The position numbers and the translations under genes were made by a program. A stretch of 64,000 bases of DNA from Haloarcula marismortui ATCC 43049 (GTDB taxonomy: Archaea > Halobacteriota > Halobacteria > Halobacteriales > Haloarculaceae), in the NCBI RefSeq assembly GCF_000011085.1, contig NC_006397.1:62001-126000 (forward strand), read 5' to 3'. The notes beneath the pieces are model-generated. The model searched no databases, was not told where the DNA came from, and saw only the letters and a program-made list of their open reading frames with translations. Below, piece by piece: positions 49,685 through 58,945 of the stretch (position 1 is its first letter; each line of letters begins with the position of its first letter).

Positions 49685-51059
49685 CAGTCGATCACATCGG
49701 GTTAGAGTAAGCGTCTGCTTGGAGAGGATATGCAGTCAACTCAAGCAGACAGCGAGATAGAGGAAGAGCACCTGCTTAATTTTGTCGTCAACAGCCTCGA
49801 AGAGGAGCTTACGGTAGACCTCGACGAGAACGTAGAGGTCACGACAGAGACATTGTGCGAGGTCCTCGCCGGCGCCAGCGCCGGCGGGACCTCAATCAAC
49901 CACGTCTGCGACACGACTGACGACTCACCACACGCTAATACCGTCTGTGGACATCTCACCGATCAGTTTGAACTGGATTCGGTTGAATCGGTTGGAGACA
50001 CGCTGCTTCAACGAGATACGCTTGAGACACTTCCAGATCGACGTGGAGGTCTGCGCAGACCTCCACCTCAATCCCTACTACGGTGATGAGGACGAAACCG
50101 AGGCTCTGTACTCCTCACAGGCCAAGCGTGGAACAACGACGTTTCACGCCTATACTAACGCTCTACGTACGCCTACGCAACAAGCGATACACGCTGGCGG
50201 TTCGCCAGCTCGTTGCTGGCGAAACCACCAGCGATGTCCTCGGTGAGTTTCTGGAATTCCTTGACGGCCTTGACCTCGGCGTCAAGGCCGTCTACCTTGA
50301 TTGAGGTTTCTACAACAGCACCTGTCTCAGGCTGCTGTACGCGCACAATTACGCCTATGTGATGCCGATCGTCAAGTGGGGTGAGACGATTCAAAACAAA
50401 CTCAGCGAAGGCTGGAGCCGCGAGATCGAACACGATCTCGCTGGCGAGGTGGAGTTCCCTGTGTTCATCGACTGCGTGTACCAGCAGGGACGGTACGACG
50501 AACATGGGGTGGCGCGTCACGGCTACGCCGCTGACGCGCCCTTTATCGACACGCCACGAGATGCACGAGAGCACTACAGCAAGCGCTTCGGCATCGAATC
50601 AAGCTACCGATTAGCCAAGCAGAGCCTCGCTTTCACTAGTTCTCAGGATGCTGGACTGCGGTTGGTAATGTTTGTAGTGAGCCTACTGCTTCAGAACAGC
50701 TGGCGATATCTTCACTGGAGGTACGTGGCGGCGCCCCGCCGTGGGGGGCGCCGCCTCTTGCAGTGGTCGTTCACGGAGTTTTGCGAAATGACGCTTCGCG
50801 CAGCTTGGACAGCACTCGGTGTCCGCAGGTCTGTTCCAGCGAATCAACCACTTGACGACCGGTTCTTCCGGTAGCTGTCCATCGGGCCGGACAGCGGTCG
50901 TCAGTGGTGACACTGTCGCGTCGGCAGCAGTCTGCCGCCGACAGCGACGGTCCATCCCGAAAATCATGCTCACCAGCGGTTCGAAGATGCTCCACAGCTA
51001 GTTCGGTTTAGTTCACCGTCATCAAACGGGGTTACGCGGCTGTCGATGTGATCGACTGA
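49684..51059 (+). mobile_element. ISH3-family element, inactive
   Basis: The 16-bp inverted repeats TCAGTCGATCACATCG (49684-49699) and its complement (51044-51059) bound 1376 bp, close to the 1.39 kb of ISH3. The transposase is broken. No target duplication is seen: one side is the VWA gene and the other an ISH8 fragment, so the flanks were rearranged. Confidence 0.85.
49730..50874 (+). pseudogene. ISH3-family transposase, broken by frameshifts and a stop
   Basis: Frame 1 (49730-50040): EEEHLLNFVVNSLEEELTVD, SVGDTLLQRDTLETLPD. Frame 2 continues VEVCADLHLNPYYGDEDETE, YSSQAKRGTTTFHAY, frame 3 YVRLRNKRYTLAVRQLVAGE, LDGLDLGVKAVYLD, then TGA at 50302 where Arg is expected. It then stays open to the end: YAYVMPIVKWGETIQ, HYSKRFGIESSYRL, RSVPANQPLDDRFFR. 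Two frameshifts and one nonsense change. Confidence 0.88.
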
Positions 51060-52095
51060 GTATCTCCGCGACCTCGTCGAGCGCGGCCTCGACGAGGTCG
51101 CTGTCCCTGATACCGTTGACGCTGATATCGACCGATTCAGGGACGTCATGATCGCTGATGGAACGGTGTTGCGGTTGCACGAGTTTCTCTCTGATGAGTT
51201 TCAAGCCCGCCACGAGGAGCAGGCTGGAGCGAAGCTCCACCTGCTCCACAATGCCACCGACCAGACGATTGAACGGATCGATGTGACTGATGAGAAAACG
51301 CACGATAGCGCGCTGTTCAAGACAGGATCGTGGCTGCAAGGACGACTGGTTCTGTTTGATCGAGCGTACTTCAAGTACCGCCGCTTTGCGTTGATCGATG
51401 AGAATGACGGCTACTTTGTGAGTTGGCTGAAGCAGAACGCAAATCCGGTGATAACGACGGAATTACGGGAATGGCGCGGCCGCACCATTCCCCTGGAGGA
51501 CAAGCAGATCCACGACGTGGTCGATGATCTCTCGCGGAAGTATATCGACGTAGAAGTCAAGGCAGAGTTCAAACGTGGGCCGTACAACGGCACACGGTCG
51601 CTGGACACGAAGCGGTTTCGCGTCGTCGGCGTCCGCAACGACGACGCCGACGACTACCATCTCTACATCACGAATCTGCCGCGAGAGGAGTTTCTCCCAG
51701 CGGATCTAGCGACGCCGTATCGGTGTCGATGGGAGGTAGAAACGTTGTTCCGTGAGTTGAAGACGCAGTACGAACTGGACGAATTCGACACGAACAACCC
51801 TGATGTCGTGAAAATTCTACTATACGCTGCGTTGCTGTCACTGCTGGTGAGTCGTGAGTTGTTGGATCTGGTCACCGAGCAGGCCGACGATGAGATCGTG
51901 TTTCCGCCGGAACGCTGGGCGGCGACCTTCCGGTCGCACGCCCAGCTCATCCTCCACGAACTCGGCGAGTACCTTGGCTACTCGCCACCACCGTTGCTGG
52001 AGCGGCTGATCGAGGATGCTCAGAAGATCCACCAACAACGACCGATCTTACAAGAAACGCTCGCTACCGCTACACAACCGAGGTGTGAATCTTAG
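51054..52095 (+). pseudogene. ISH8-type (IS4 family) transposase lacking its N-terminus
   Basis: The frame begins EYLRDLVERGLDEVAVPDTV right at the ISH3 end and runs to the normal C-terminus (LQETLATATQPRCES). Visible motifs: DRFRDVMIADGTVLRLHEFL (first Asp) and RCRWEVETLFRELKTQYELD (YREK region, Glu). About 80-90 N-terminal residues are missing compared with full ISH8 transposases. An internal ATG at 51148 opens 315 codons but would lack the N-terminal domain. Confidence 0.88.
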
Positions 52096-52216
52096 CTAAA
52101 GACGAATGCCCAACTACAACTCAACAGGAGAACACCAGCCGAAATTATCCGGAACTAAACAGTACCGAGTTTAGAAAAATGATGAACTACTTTTATTCTG
52201 CGGAATATGAACCACT

Positions 52217-52573
52217 GTGTCACAGACGAACGAAGATGCTGTTCGAGCGTACTACACGGCGGTCGATGCTGAAGAGTATGATACAGTGTTTGCTCTCTTT
52301 GATGAGAGTATAGTGTATGAACGCCCTGGGCAGGACAACATTCGTAACAGAGACGCTCTCAAGGACTTTTATCTCAACCAACGGCCGCTGTCTGCTGGGT
52401 CCCATGAAATCCACTCGCTCACCAGCGAAGACGAGACTGTTGCGGTGAGAGGGACATTTAGCGGCGTGCAAGCTGATACCGCTGTCTCATTTGGATTTGC
52501 CGACTTCTTCGTATTCAACGAGGCTGGTCTGATTAAGCGTCGCTACACCTACACGGACCGAGATACGGTTTGA
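52217..52573 (+). CDS. SnoaL/NTF2-like protein
   Basis: A 118-residue protein with a GTG start: AVRAYYTAVDAEEYDTVFAL, FDESIVYERPG, then TVAVRGTFSG and FADFFVFNEAGLIKRRYTYT. This is the cone-shaped NTF2-like fold used by small enzymes and ligand binders. TTTTATTCT lies about 26 nt upstream as a TATA-like box. Substrate unknown. Confidence 0.75.
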   Translation: MSQTNEDAVRAYYTAVDAEEYDTVFALFDESIVYERPGQDNIRNRDALKDFYLNQRPLSAGSHEIHSLTSEDETVAVRGTFSGVQADTAVSFGFADFFVFNEAGLIKRRYTYTDRDTV

Positions 52574-52674
52574 TTGGTCGCGACGCTGAAGCTCAACGTG
52601 GCGACTGAGGGCCGTGTTCCCGCGTGCGTCGAGACAGGATAGGAACCCCAGCAAGGGGTTGTACTTGTACTGTG

Positions 52675-52893
52675 ATGTGTGTTGGAACCAGCGCCGGAGG
52701 ATACCAGCAAACCACACCCGAGCTCAAAGACGAGCATCTCAGCGGTATCTCGTTCAACGACACCACCCACCTCATGCCATGTGCAATATATACGGTCCCA
52801 CCGGGAACGGCCATCGACGGAAAGGCGAGCGGGGAACTCACGGAAGGTGGACGGAGACTGCTGAAAAAGTCGCTCATTTCTCTCATTCCGTAA
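52675..52893 (+). CDS. Small hypothetical protein, possibly a fragment
   Basis: 72 residues: MCVGTSAGGYQQTTPELKDE, HLSGISFNDTTHLM, YTVPPGTAIDGKASGELTEG, RRLLKKSLISLIP. The character is mixed and no family is known. It lies between the NTF2-like gene and unit fragment U7. Confidence 0.35.
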   Translation: MCVGTSAGGYQQTTPELKDEHLSGISFNDTTHLMPCAIYTVPPGTAIDGKASGELTEGGRRLLKKSLISLIP

Positions 52894-52959
52894 CTGGGCG
52901 ACAATAGAAGCAGGTATTCGTTTCGACAAAACGGCCAAGAATCAGCACGGTCGGTAATT

Positions 52960-53028
52960 CCTCTGTACTGCCTGTCCCGTACACGAGCCACTCACGCAGG
53001 GCCGTCCGCCCTTCCCTGGCGTCGACGG
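52960..53028 (+). pseudogene. Repeated unit U7: 5' end of gene A
   Basis: CTACPVHEPLTQGRPPFPGV matches the start of gene A in U2 (34660-34715) but without the nonsense codon. It is joined directly to a truncated TFB gene. Confidence 0.5.
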
Positions 53029-53646
53029 CTTGCTCGCCAGCGACAACTCCATGGCCGGTCGAAGTTCACCAGCAAGCGCGACCGGAATCTCGCTCACGGG
53101 CTTGGCGAAATCCGACGCATTGCGAGTGCGCTGTCTGAGAGTAAGGCGGTGAAAGAGCAGGCAGCCACGTTCTTCAGGGAAGCCCAAGACAAGGACCTCC
53201 TAATCGGACGGTCGATTGAAGACGGTGCAGCGGCCGCTGTGTACGCTGCCTGCCGGTGCAATGGCCTCGTGACGATGGAGACGGTAGCCGACGTTGCCCG
53301 GTGTTCAGACTCCCATATATGGAACTGCTACCGGACGTTCTTGGTGGAACTTGACCTTCCGATCCCAGTATCGCTCCCGGTGGACTGGGTGGCGCGGATT
53401 TGTTCGGACCTTCCATTCGACGTTGCCCCGGAGATTCGCCAGCGGGCACTCGAACTTGCAGAGCAGGCAACTGAGTCAACAGCGGTCAACGGGCGACCAG
53501 ACGGTGTCGCAGCCGGCGCTCTGTACCTCGCCGGGAAAGAATCAGATATCCGGCTCACACAAGCGACGATCTGCGAGCCACTGGATGTGCATATTACGAC
53601 GGCCCGCCAGTGGTTCCAAGAAATCGAGGAGCATATCGTTGCGTGA
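53029..53646 (+). pseudogene. Transcription factor B (TFB) without its zinc ribbon
   Basis: The frame from about 53029 reads LARQRQLHGRSKFTSKRDRN, LAHGLGEIRRIASALSESK and then the two cyclin folds: DLLIGRSIEDGAAAAVYAAC, RTFLVELDLPIPVSLPVDWV; NGRPDGVAAGALYLAGKES, LDVHITTARQWFQEIEEHI. This covers the TFB core but not the N-terminal zinc ribbon that recruits RNA polymerase or most of the B-finger. No ATG or GTG precedes the first part; a GTG at 53149 would give 165 residues. Gene A sequence is fused at the 5' end. Most likely a deletion product; a dominant-negative TFB is a remote option. Confidence 0.75.
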
Positions 53647-53662
53647 CCGCTCGCGACCGTTG

Positions 53663-53721
53663 TTTTGCGTGCCCCGGCGAAGGTGCAGGGCGAGCCAGCA
53701 AGCACGTCCTGAGAAGGACAC
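53663..53721 (+). promoter_or_regulatory. Shared leader element, copy 8 (long form)
   Basis: TTTTGCG at 53663-53669, GCCCC ... GGGC arms, then GAGCCAGCAAGCACGTCCTG and ATG 53722. Same plan as copies 1 and 11, more diverged. Confidence 0.55.
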
Positions 53722-54108
53722 ATGTCAGTTACTGATACTTCAGAATCGGCGGCACAGCACGACTCTTCGAGTGTTTTTGCGTCGGTCCCAGCGCCACGGT
53801 CGCCAACGAAAGTCGCATCGTTTGTCGAACGAGTCCTTGTCGAACTTCGCCACGAAGCGGTGGCTGCTCGGTACGTGACTGATCTAGACCAAGCCGGAGC
53901 GAAGACGATCTGGTGTCGAGTCGAGCACACGCCGTTGGACATCGACGCAGAGTACGTCCAGATTCGAGACGACCCCCGGCTAGGGGTTGACGTCGAGCCG
54001 TGTTCGCAGGCGACGGTTCGAGAACGACTGTGCCAGTGTCTTGACCACGATCGGACTGGGCGCGTCGACGTTCGGCCGCTGGCTGATGTCTCGATGTGCG
54101 ACGGCTGA
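53722..54108 (+). CDS. Leader-linked accessory protein
   Basis: A 128-residue protein: MSVTDTSESAAQHDSSSVFA, VASFVERVLVELRHEAVAAR, WCRVEHTPLDIDAEYVQIRD, ATVRERLCQCLDHDRTGRVD. Alpha/beta, acidic, no known motif. It follows the truncated TFB. Confidence 0.6.
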   Translation: MSVTDTSESAAQHDSSSVFASVPAPRSPTKVASFVERVLVELRHEAVAARYVTDLDQAGAKTIWCRVEHTPLDIDAEYVQIRDDPRLGVDVEPCSQATVRERLCQCLDHDRTGRVDVRPLADVSMCDG

Positions 54109-54193
54109 TGAGACGATACCACTACTCGACAGAGCAGCCGTAGGTCTCAGAATAGGTGAAGAATTATACTACACGAACGTATAGCATTTGTAT

Positions 54194-54490
54194 ATGTCTG
54201 ATGCAGACAGCGATACTGGAAACGGTGGTCCAGAGATGGTACAGATAAACCTCCGATTGAGCAAATCGTTTCTCGAAGACATCGATGCAACGTGGCAGGA
54301 GGAGGGATTCAATTCGCGGAGTGAGTTCCTTCGCCATGTCGCTCGGGATGCAGTGAAGCACCCCGCATTTAGTCGGAGTGGGTGGAAACAGATTGCCGCG
54401 AGCGAGCACGATCTTCGGGCGGGTAATGCTGAACTGGTTTCGCGTGAAGAAGTCCGTGCGATGATGGACCAAGACAGTAATGACGAGTGA
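54194..54490 (+). CDS. Ribbon-helix-helix antitoxin (CopG type)
   Basis: A 98-residue protein. EMVQINLRLSKSFLEDIDAT, WQEEGFNSRSEFLRHVARDA is a clear RHH. Its end overlaps the RelE-type toxin start by 11 nt. GTATATG at the start lies near TTATACTACACG upstream (about 54164), a possible TATA box and operator. Confidence 0.82.
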   Translation: MSDADSDTGNGGPEMVQINLRLSKSFLEDIDATWQEEGFNSRSEFLRHVARDAVKHPAFSRSGWKQIAASEHDLRAGNAELVSREEVRAMMDQDSNDE

Positions 54491-54767
54491 CGCTGAGTGG
54501 ACGTGGAAGTTCACTGAGCGTGCGACTGAGCAGTTTGGTGATCTCGATACGCACGTTCAGGATCGAGTCGTTTCGAAACTAGACGAGGTTGTCGACTCAA
54601 CATGGCACGAGCCCAAGGACTTCCTAGAACCACTGACTGGCGGGCCGTTCTGGAAACTCCGAGTTGGAACGTACCGCCTTGCATGTGTGCTTGCACATGA
54701 TGCCTCAGTGCTTGAAATCCACAGAATCGAACACCGGAGCGGTGCTTACACGGCTGACGACGACTGA
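54480..54767 (+). CDS. RelE/ParE-type toxin
   Basis: A 95-residue protein: EWTWKFTERATEQFGDLDTH, VQDRVVSKLDEVVDS, GPFWKLRVGTYRLACVLAHD, VLEIHRIEHRSGAY. The compact RelE fold with basic/His residues at the end (HRIEHR) fits an mRNA-cleaving RelE rather than ParE. Coupled to the antitoxin. Confidence 0.85.
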   Translation: MTSDAEWTWKFTERATEQFGDLDTHVQDRVVSKLDEVVDSTWHEPKDFLEPLTGGPFWKLRVGTYRLACVLAHDASVLEIHRIEHRSGAYTADDD

Positions 54768-55135
54768 CTGTCGCTTGTTCGTTCTGGCAGGTCGAGATCA
54801 CCGAAGGCAGTGTGCTGGCGGAGTACACAGAGATGTGGGCAGACGGTCGTCGCCTGGAAGACTTCGCAGCTGCACCAGCCGGTGTGGGTCCCGTTTGGAT
54901 GCTCGGCCAGCGAGCAATTAACGGGACAGTCGTCGTCGACGGAGACGAGGAACAGGTCCGGACGGCCACCCTTCGTTACGTCGACACTGGCATCGAGGGC
55001 GGCGTTCCACGTTGCTGACCGACGCTGTCGAACCTCCTTGAAATCAAGTTCGCGGGTGCCGCTGGGCTGGCGGGATATCCACTGGTTTGGTGGCGAACAC
55101 TCGCTAGTCGTAGTTGGGGACTCGGCTGTTTTCAT
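54746..55135 (-). CDS. SWIM zinc-finger protein
   Basis: A 129-residue protein with the SWIM pattern CxCx(8)CxH (WCSCEVFQATTVCPHLCVL). Before it are RELDFKEVRQRRSATWNAAL and a beta-hairpin with LFLVSVDDDCPVNCSL. SWIM domains in haloarchaea occur in small proteins that may bind DNA or partner proteins. It is convergent with, and overlaps by 22 nt, the RelE gene. Confidence 0.78.
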   Translation of the reverse strand: MKTAESPTTTSECSPPNQWISRQPSGTRELDFKEVRQRRSATWNAALDASVDVTKGGRPDLFLVSVDDDCPVNCSLAEHPNGTHTGWCSCEVFQATTVCPHLCVLRQHTAFGDLDLPERTSDSQSSSAV

Positions 55136-55206
55136 GATGAGTCCTCGTACTAATACATATATTCTCAAACAGCAAAAAAGTTGCTATAGAGGCGGTAGAG
55201 AGTGGA

Positions 55207-55241
55207 TTTTGTGTTTCTCTAGTGGCTGAGAGAATCAAACA
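55207..55241 (+). promoter_or_regulatory. Shared leader element, copy 9
   Basis: TTTTGTG at 55207-55213; TTCTCT (55215-55220) pairs with AGAGAA (55229-55234) around AGTGGCTG; ATG at 55242. Confidence 0.7.
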
Positions 55242-55682
55242 ATGAGTAGTAAATACCAACGTGGGAATACGGGTCCGAAAAAGTTGAAGTGGCGATGGAA
55301 AGATGAGACTGAGAATCGGTCGTTGCCCCAATCGTGGGCCGACAACGGGCGCACAGAATCTCCCAAGGAGAACGAAGTGCAACTGTATGCAATACAGTGC
55401 CGAGCTGGGCTCTTACTTGAGTGGCTAGTGAATACACGAACAGGGAAACTGCTCAAGGGCCCGCTGAGCGAGAAGCCGGGAATTCGTGTTCTGTACGTTA
55501 CCGCCGACGGTGAGTATGCAGTCCTGAAAGAGTCCGAAGCCCGCGAAATTGACGATAGTTGGAAGCCACCCAAGCAGTTCGTCAGTATCATCGCGAAGGA
55601 CATAGAGGGGGCTGATCCTGTTCCAGACTCCAGTCAGGATTACTACCGGCGCTCGGTCGAAGACCTGTACGACCCGTCATAG
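55242..55682 (+). CDS. Leader-linked accessory protein
   Basis: A 146-residue protein, basic N-terminus (MSSKYQRGNTGPKKLKWRWK), then a beta-rich core (EVQLYAIQCRAGLLLEWLVN, IRVLYVTADGEYAVLKESEA) and the end SSQDYYRRSVEDLYDPS. A second, partial copy of this end lies after the kinase at 58944-58997. Unknown function. Confidence 0.6.
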   Translation: MSSKYQRGNTGPKKLKWRWKDETENRSLPQSWADNGRTESPKENEVQLYAIQCRAGLLLEWLVNTRTGKLLKGPLSEKPGIRVLYVTADGEYAVLKESEAREIDDSWKPPKQFVSIIAKDIEGADPVPDSSQDYYRRSVEDLYDPS

Positions 55683-56050
55683 CCGTTATAACGGTTCGTT
55701 GCTCATGGCAGCGATTGAAATGACCGCTTAGTAAGTATATTTAATATATGATATATTGTCTTTGATTAATTACTGTGACTACTTGAATGAAAAGCCATTC
55801 TGCAGACTTCAACGTATTATTTGGTAATACCCTAATACCTCTAGAAAATGTAAGGAAGGTGTTAAGCTTCTGAACAAGGTCTGTTTCCAGCTTAGCTTAG
55901 CGAAAATTTCTGCAGGAGAATCTAAGACTGCCGGTACTCAATAGAGAACAAGACACCTAAATGGTATTTTCTATCGGATGGATAGATGCGATGATATTAT
56001 TATCGTAGGGTAGTGAGAGTAATAATACTAATAAAAAGCCAACGACTGAT
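55683..56050. other. AT-rich control region of the 964-residue kinase
   Basis: About 370 nt, clearly richer in AT than any neighbour. TTTAATATATGATATATTG (55740-55758) contains a dyad AATATATGATATATT. Possible TATA boxes nearer the start are AATAATACTAATAAAA at 56021-56036. No gene seen. Confidence 0.5.
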
Positions 56051-58945
56051 ATGAAACTTCGTACCCAAATTAGTATTCTCTTAATAGTTTTTGCTGTCCT
56101 CCTGTCTGGGATCGTCTTTGCAGGGTTTCAGTTGAACAAAGAGTCAGTTACTGGTCGACAACTGGATGAGACAACCCAGCATAGCGAGAGGATTGCAGCA
56201 GGACTTGATACCAGGTTGAAGGGACTAAAGCGAACTGTTCGTCTCCAGGCGACAAATCCAGCTATCGCTGCACACGGTACCCCACAACAGCACTATGCGC
56301 TGAAAACGATGGTGAACGAGACTATGTTCAATGGGGTTTCAGTTATCCATCGAAACGGAACAATGACCGGGATAGCAGCGGGGCTTGATCCGGAGACACG
56401 GTCTGAGCTAATCGGCTCCGATTTTAGTGACCGGCACTACTTTCAGCGAGCTCGTAATGGCGAAACCTATATTAGTGCACCTGTAGTCGCCGATTCTGGT
56501 AATTATATTGTTACGATAAGTACACCGATCTATCGAGATGGGGCCGTTGTTGGGACACTCAATGCTGCACTTCACCTCCAGGATAGTTCGATTTTTAGAA
56601 TGGCTTCAAAAACCGCTAACCGCGATAGCAGTGTTTTCATTCGAACACAGTCAGGAAATCAGATCTATAACCGGTCAGCCCATCTTAGCTCAGATCCGGT
56701 CACAGCGAATGCTACTGTCAACGAGACTGGTTGGATTGTTCAGGTACAAACAAGCCGAAACGTTCTCGCCGGAGACCTCCGGACGGTTACTATTTATCAG
56801 CTTGGTGGGATTGGGCTAGTTCTGGCTCTCATCAGTGGGTTCGGATCTATTTTGTATACACAGATACTGAGGTACCACAGACAACTGGTTCGCGGATTTG
56901 AAGCACTGCAACGGCAAGAATACGGGCAGCAAGTAGCTGAAGAGGCAACTGGTGACTGGGGACAGATATTCACTGCATTTAATGAGTTGAGTCAAACACT
57001 TGCGGAGTATGAGGAAGAGCGTGTCAAGCACAGAAATGAGCTCCAACAGGAACGAGATCGGTTCCGAAGGCTATTTCAGAGCATCCCGGAACCAGCCGTT
57101 GTAGTTGAGTATACTGGCAACAAAACACTCATACATAATGTAAACGAGGCGTTTGAGGAGACGTTTGGATATGAGGCATCCAATGCAGTTGGTGGAGACA
57201 TCAATGACTTCATTGTTCCTGACGGAAGCCTTGAAGAAGCGGAAAGTATTGACCAACTATCATCCTCTGGCAAACAGGTTACCCACGAAGTCCGTCGAGA
57301 GGCGGCTGATGGAAAGCGTGACTTTTTGTTACGGTCTACACCGGCTGTAGACGGCGAAGACGAGGTGTATTTCGGCGTGTATATCGATATTACGGACCGC
57401 AAGCAGCAGGAACGGGAACTCACCGAGACTAACAGCGTCTTGTCTTCGGTTCTTGACAATATGCCAGTCGGGATTCTGATTGAAGATGCTGATCGAACAA
57501 TCACGACAGCGAACAAAAAGTTACTTGATATTTTAGATGTGTCTCTGACCCCCAGTGGACTCATCGGCTGCGAGTACGCTGAAATAGCGGAGACTCTGAA
57601 GACACAGTTCGCTGATCCAGATCAATTCAATGAAACGGTCAATAAAATACATTCTACGCGAGATGCTGTTTTCGATGAAGAACTGCTGATGGCAGATGGC
57701 CGCATTTTAGCTCGGAGCTACGTGTCGTACTCGCTGCCAGATGGAACGGGAAACATTTGGCTGTATCGGGACATCACAAAAAATCGGCAGCGTGAGCGCA
57801 AATTACGTGAAACGCTGGAAAAGACGCAGAAACTCATTCAGGCCGAAAGCATCGATGAAGCTGCCACAATTGCGGTCGAGATTGCTAATCAGACACTGTC
57901 GTTTCCCCTTAGCAGTGTCCATCTTGAACGAAAGGACGGTGAACTTGAACCTGCAGCCATAACCGATGCATTCGAGGAGGGTGTAGGAGACACACCGGTA
58001 TACCAGCGGACCGCAGATAACAGTTCGATAGACAAACTGGTTTGGGATGTGTATACTTCAGGAGAAACGCGGGTTCTTACTGATACTGGGGCAGAGATAC
58101 CAGAGACAATCAGTGGTATGCCCTCTAGTGGTGGGATTATTCAACCAATGACGAATCACGGCGTATTGGTTACACTTGGTGACTCACCTAATAGATTCGA
58201 TGAATTCGATCAATATCTCGTTGAACTGCTTGGGGCAATTCTAGCCACGACACTTGACCGTATCAATCAGAAGCAACAGATCGAATCACAGCGAGATAAT
58301 TTGGACCTCCTCAATCAGATTGTTCGGCATGACATCAGGAACGATCTACAGATACTGCTCGGCCGGCTTGATTTACTCGCAGAGCGGGCTAACGACGCTC
58401 AGTCGGAACACGTCAACGCTGCGTTGAGATGTGCGGAAAACGCAGTTGAATTGACCCAGTCGGCACGGGAACTGTCCGAGGTACTGCTTCAGAATGGGAC
58501 TGATAGCAAACCGATTTCACTTAATCGTGTCGTTCGACAGCAGATTGAAGAAATACGCTCAGCAAATACAGATGCGGAAATTACGATTAATGGGTCGATT
58601 CCGGACGTTATGATTAGAGCCAACGAAATGTTTGATTCAGTCATTCGCAATCTTCTCAAAAACGCGATCCAACATAATGACAAACAGGACCCTGAAATAA
58701 CAATTTCGGCGATAGATCAGAAAGAATACGTACAACTACGTATCGCAGACAACGGTCCGGGCGTCCGAGATGCACAGAAAGAGTCGATATTTGGGAAAGG
58801 TGAAAAAGAATTAGAAAGCAGCGGGACTGGCATTGGACTGTATCTCGTGAGCACACTGATTGAGAGCTATGGCGGAGATGTATGGGTTGAAGACAACAAT
58901 CCTAGAGGAGCAGTCTTTGTGATTGAACTGGTAAAGGATAGCTAG
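56051..58945 (+). CDS. Sensor histidine kinase (Cache, HAMP, two PAS, GAF)
   Basis: A 964-residue protein. One membrane helix at 7-25, an extracellular Cache-type domain (about 30-240; FSDRHYFQRARNGETYISAP is the typical dCache segment), a second helix (245-268), HAMP-like linker and coiled coil (270-335), PAS (345-455), PAS (462-575), GAF-like domain (590-735). The acceptor helix is LLNQIVRHDIRNDLQILLGR (His near residue 760). The ATPase domain has NLLKNAIQHN, ADNGPGV and GTGIGLYLVSTLI. It senses an external small molecule. No regulator partner gene is adjacent. Its AT-rich composition differs from the neighbours, a sign of separate origin. Confidence 0.93.
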   Translation: MKLRTQISILLIVFAVLLSGIVFAGFQLNKESVTGRQLDETTQHSERIAAGLDTRLKGLKRTVRLQATNPAIAAHGTPQQHYALKTMVNETMFNGVSVIHRNGTMTGIAAGLDPETRSELIGSDFSDRHYFQRARNGETYISAPVVADSGNYIVTISTPIYRDGAVVGTLNAALHLQDSSIFRMASKTANRDSSVFIRTQSGNQIYNRSAHLSSDPVTANATVNETGWIVQVQTSRNVLAGDLRTVTIYQLGGIGLVLALISGFGSILYTQILRYHRQLVRGFEALQRQEYGQQVAEEATGDWGQIFTAFNELSQTLAEYEEERVKHRNELQQERDRFRRLFQSIPEPAVVVEYTGNKTLIHNVNEAFEETFGYEASNAVGGDINDFIVPDGSLEEAESIDQLSSSGKQVTHEVRREAADGKRDFLLRSTPAVDGEDEVYFGVYIDITDRKQQERELTETNSVLSSVLDNMPVGILIEDADRTITTANKKLLDILDVSLTPSGLIGCEYAEIAETLKTQFADPDQFNETVNKIHSTRDAVFDEELLMADGRILARSYVSYSLPDGTGNIWLYRDITKNRQRERKLRETLEKTQKLIQAESIDEAATIAVEIANQTLSFPLSSVHLERKDGELEPAAITDAFEEGVGDTPVYQRTADNSSIDKLVWDVYTSGETRVLTDTGAEIPETISGMPSSGGIIQPMTNHGVLVTLGDSPNRFDEFDQYLVELLGAILATTLDRINQKQQIESQRDNLDLLNQIVRHDIRNDLQILLGRLDLLAERANDAQSEHVNAALRCAENAVELTQSARELSEVLLQNGTDSKPISLNRVVRQQIEEIRSANTDAEITINGSIPDVMIRANEMFDSVIRNLLKNAIQHNDKQDPEITISAIDQKEYVQLRIADNGPGVRDAQKESIFGKGEKELESSGTGIGLYLVSTLIESYGGDVWVEDNNPRGAVFVIELVKDS

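Noticed and set aside
34205-53028. Integron-like array
   Set aside because: No integrase gene was found, and the units are gene pieces rather than short attC-type sites. The resemblance is only in layout.
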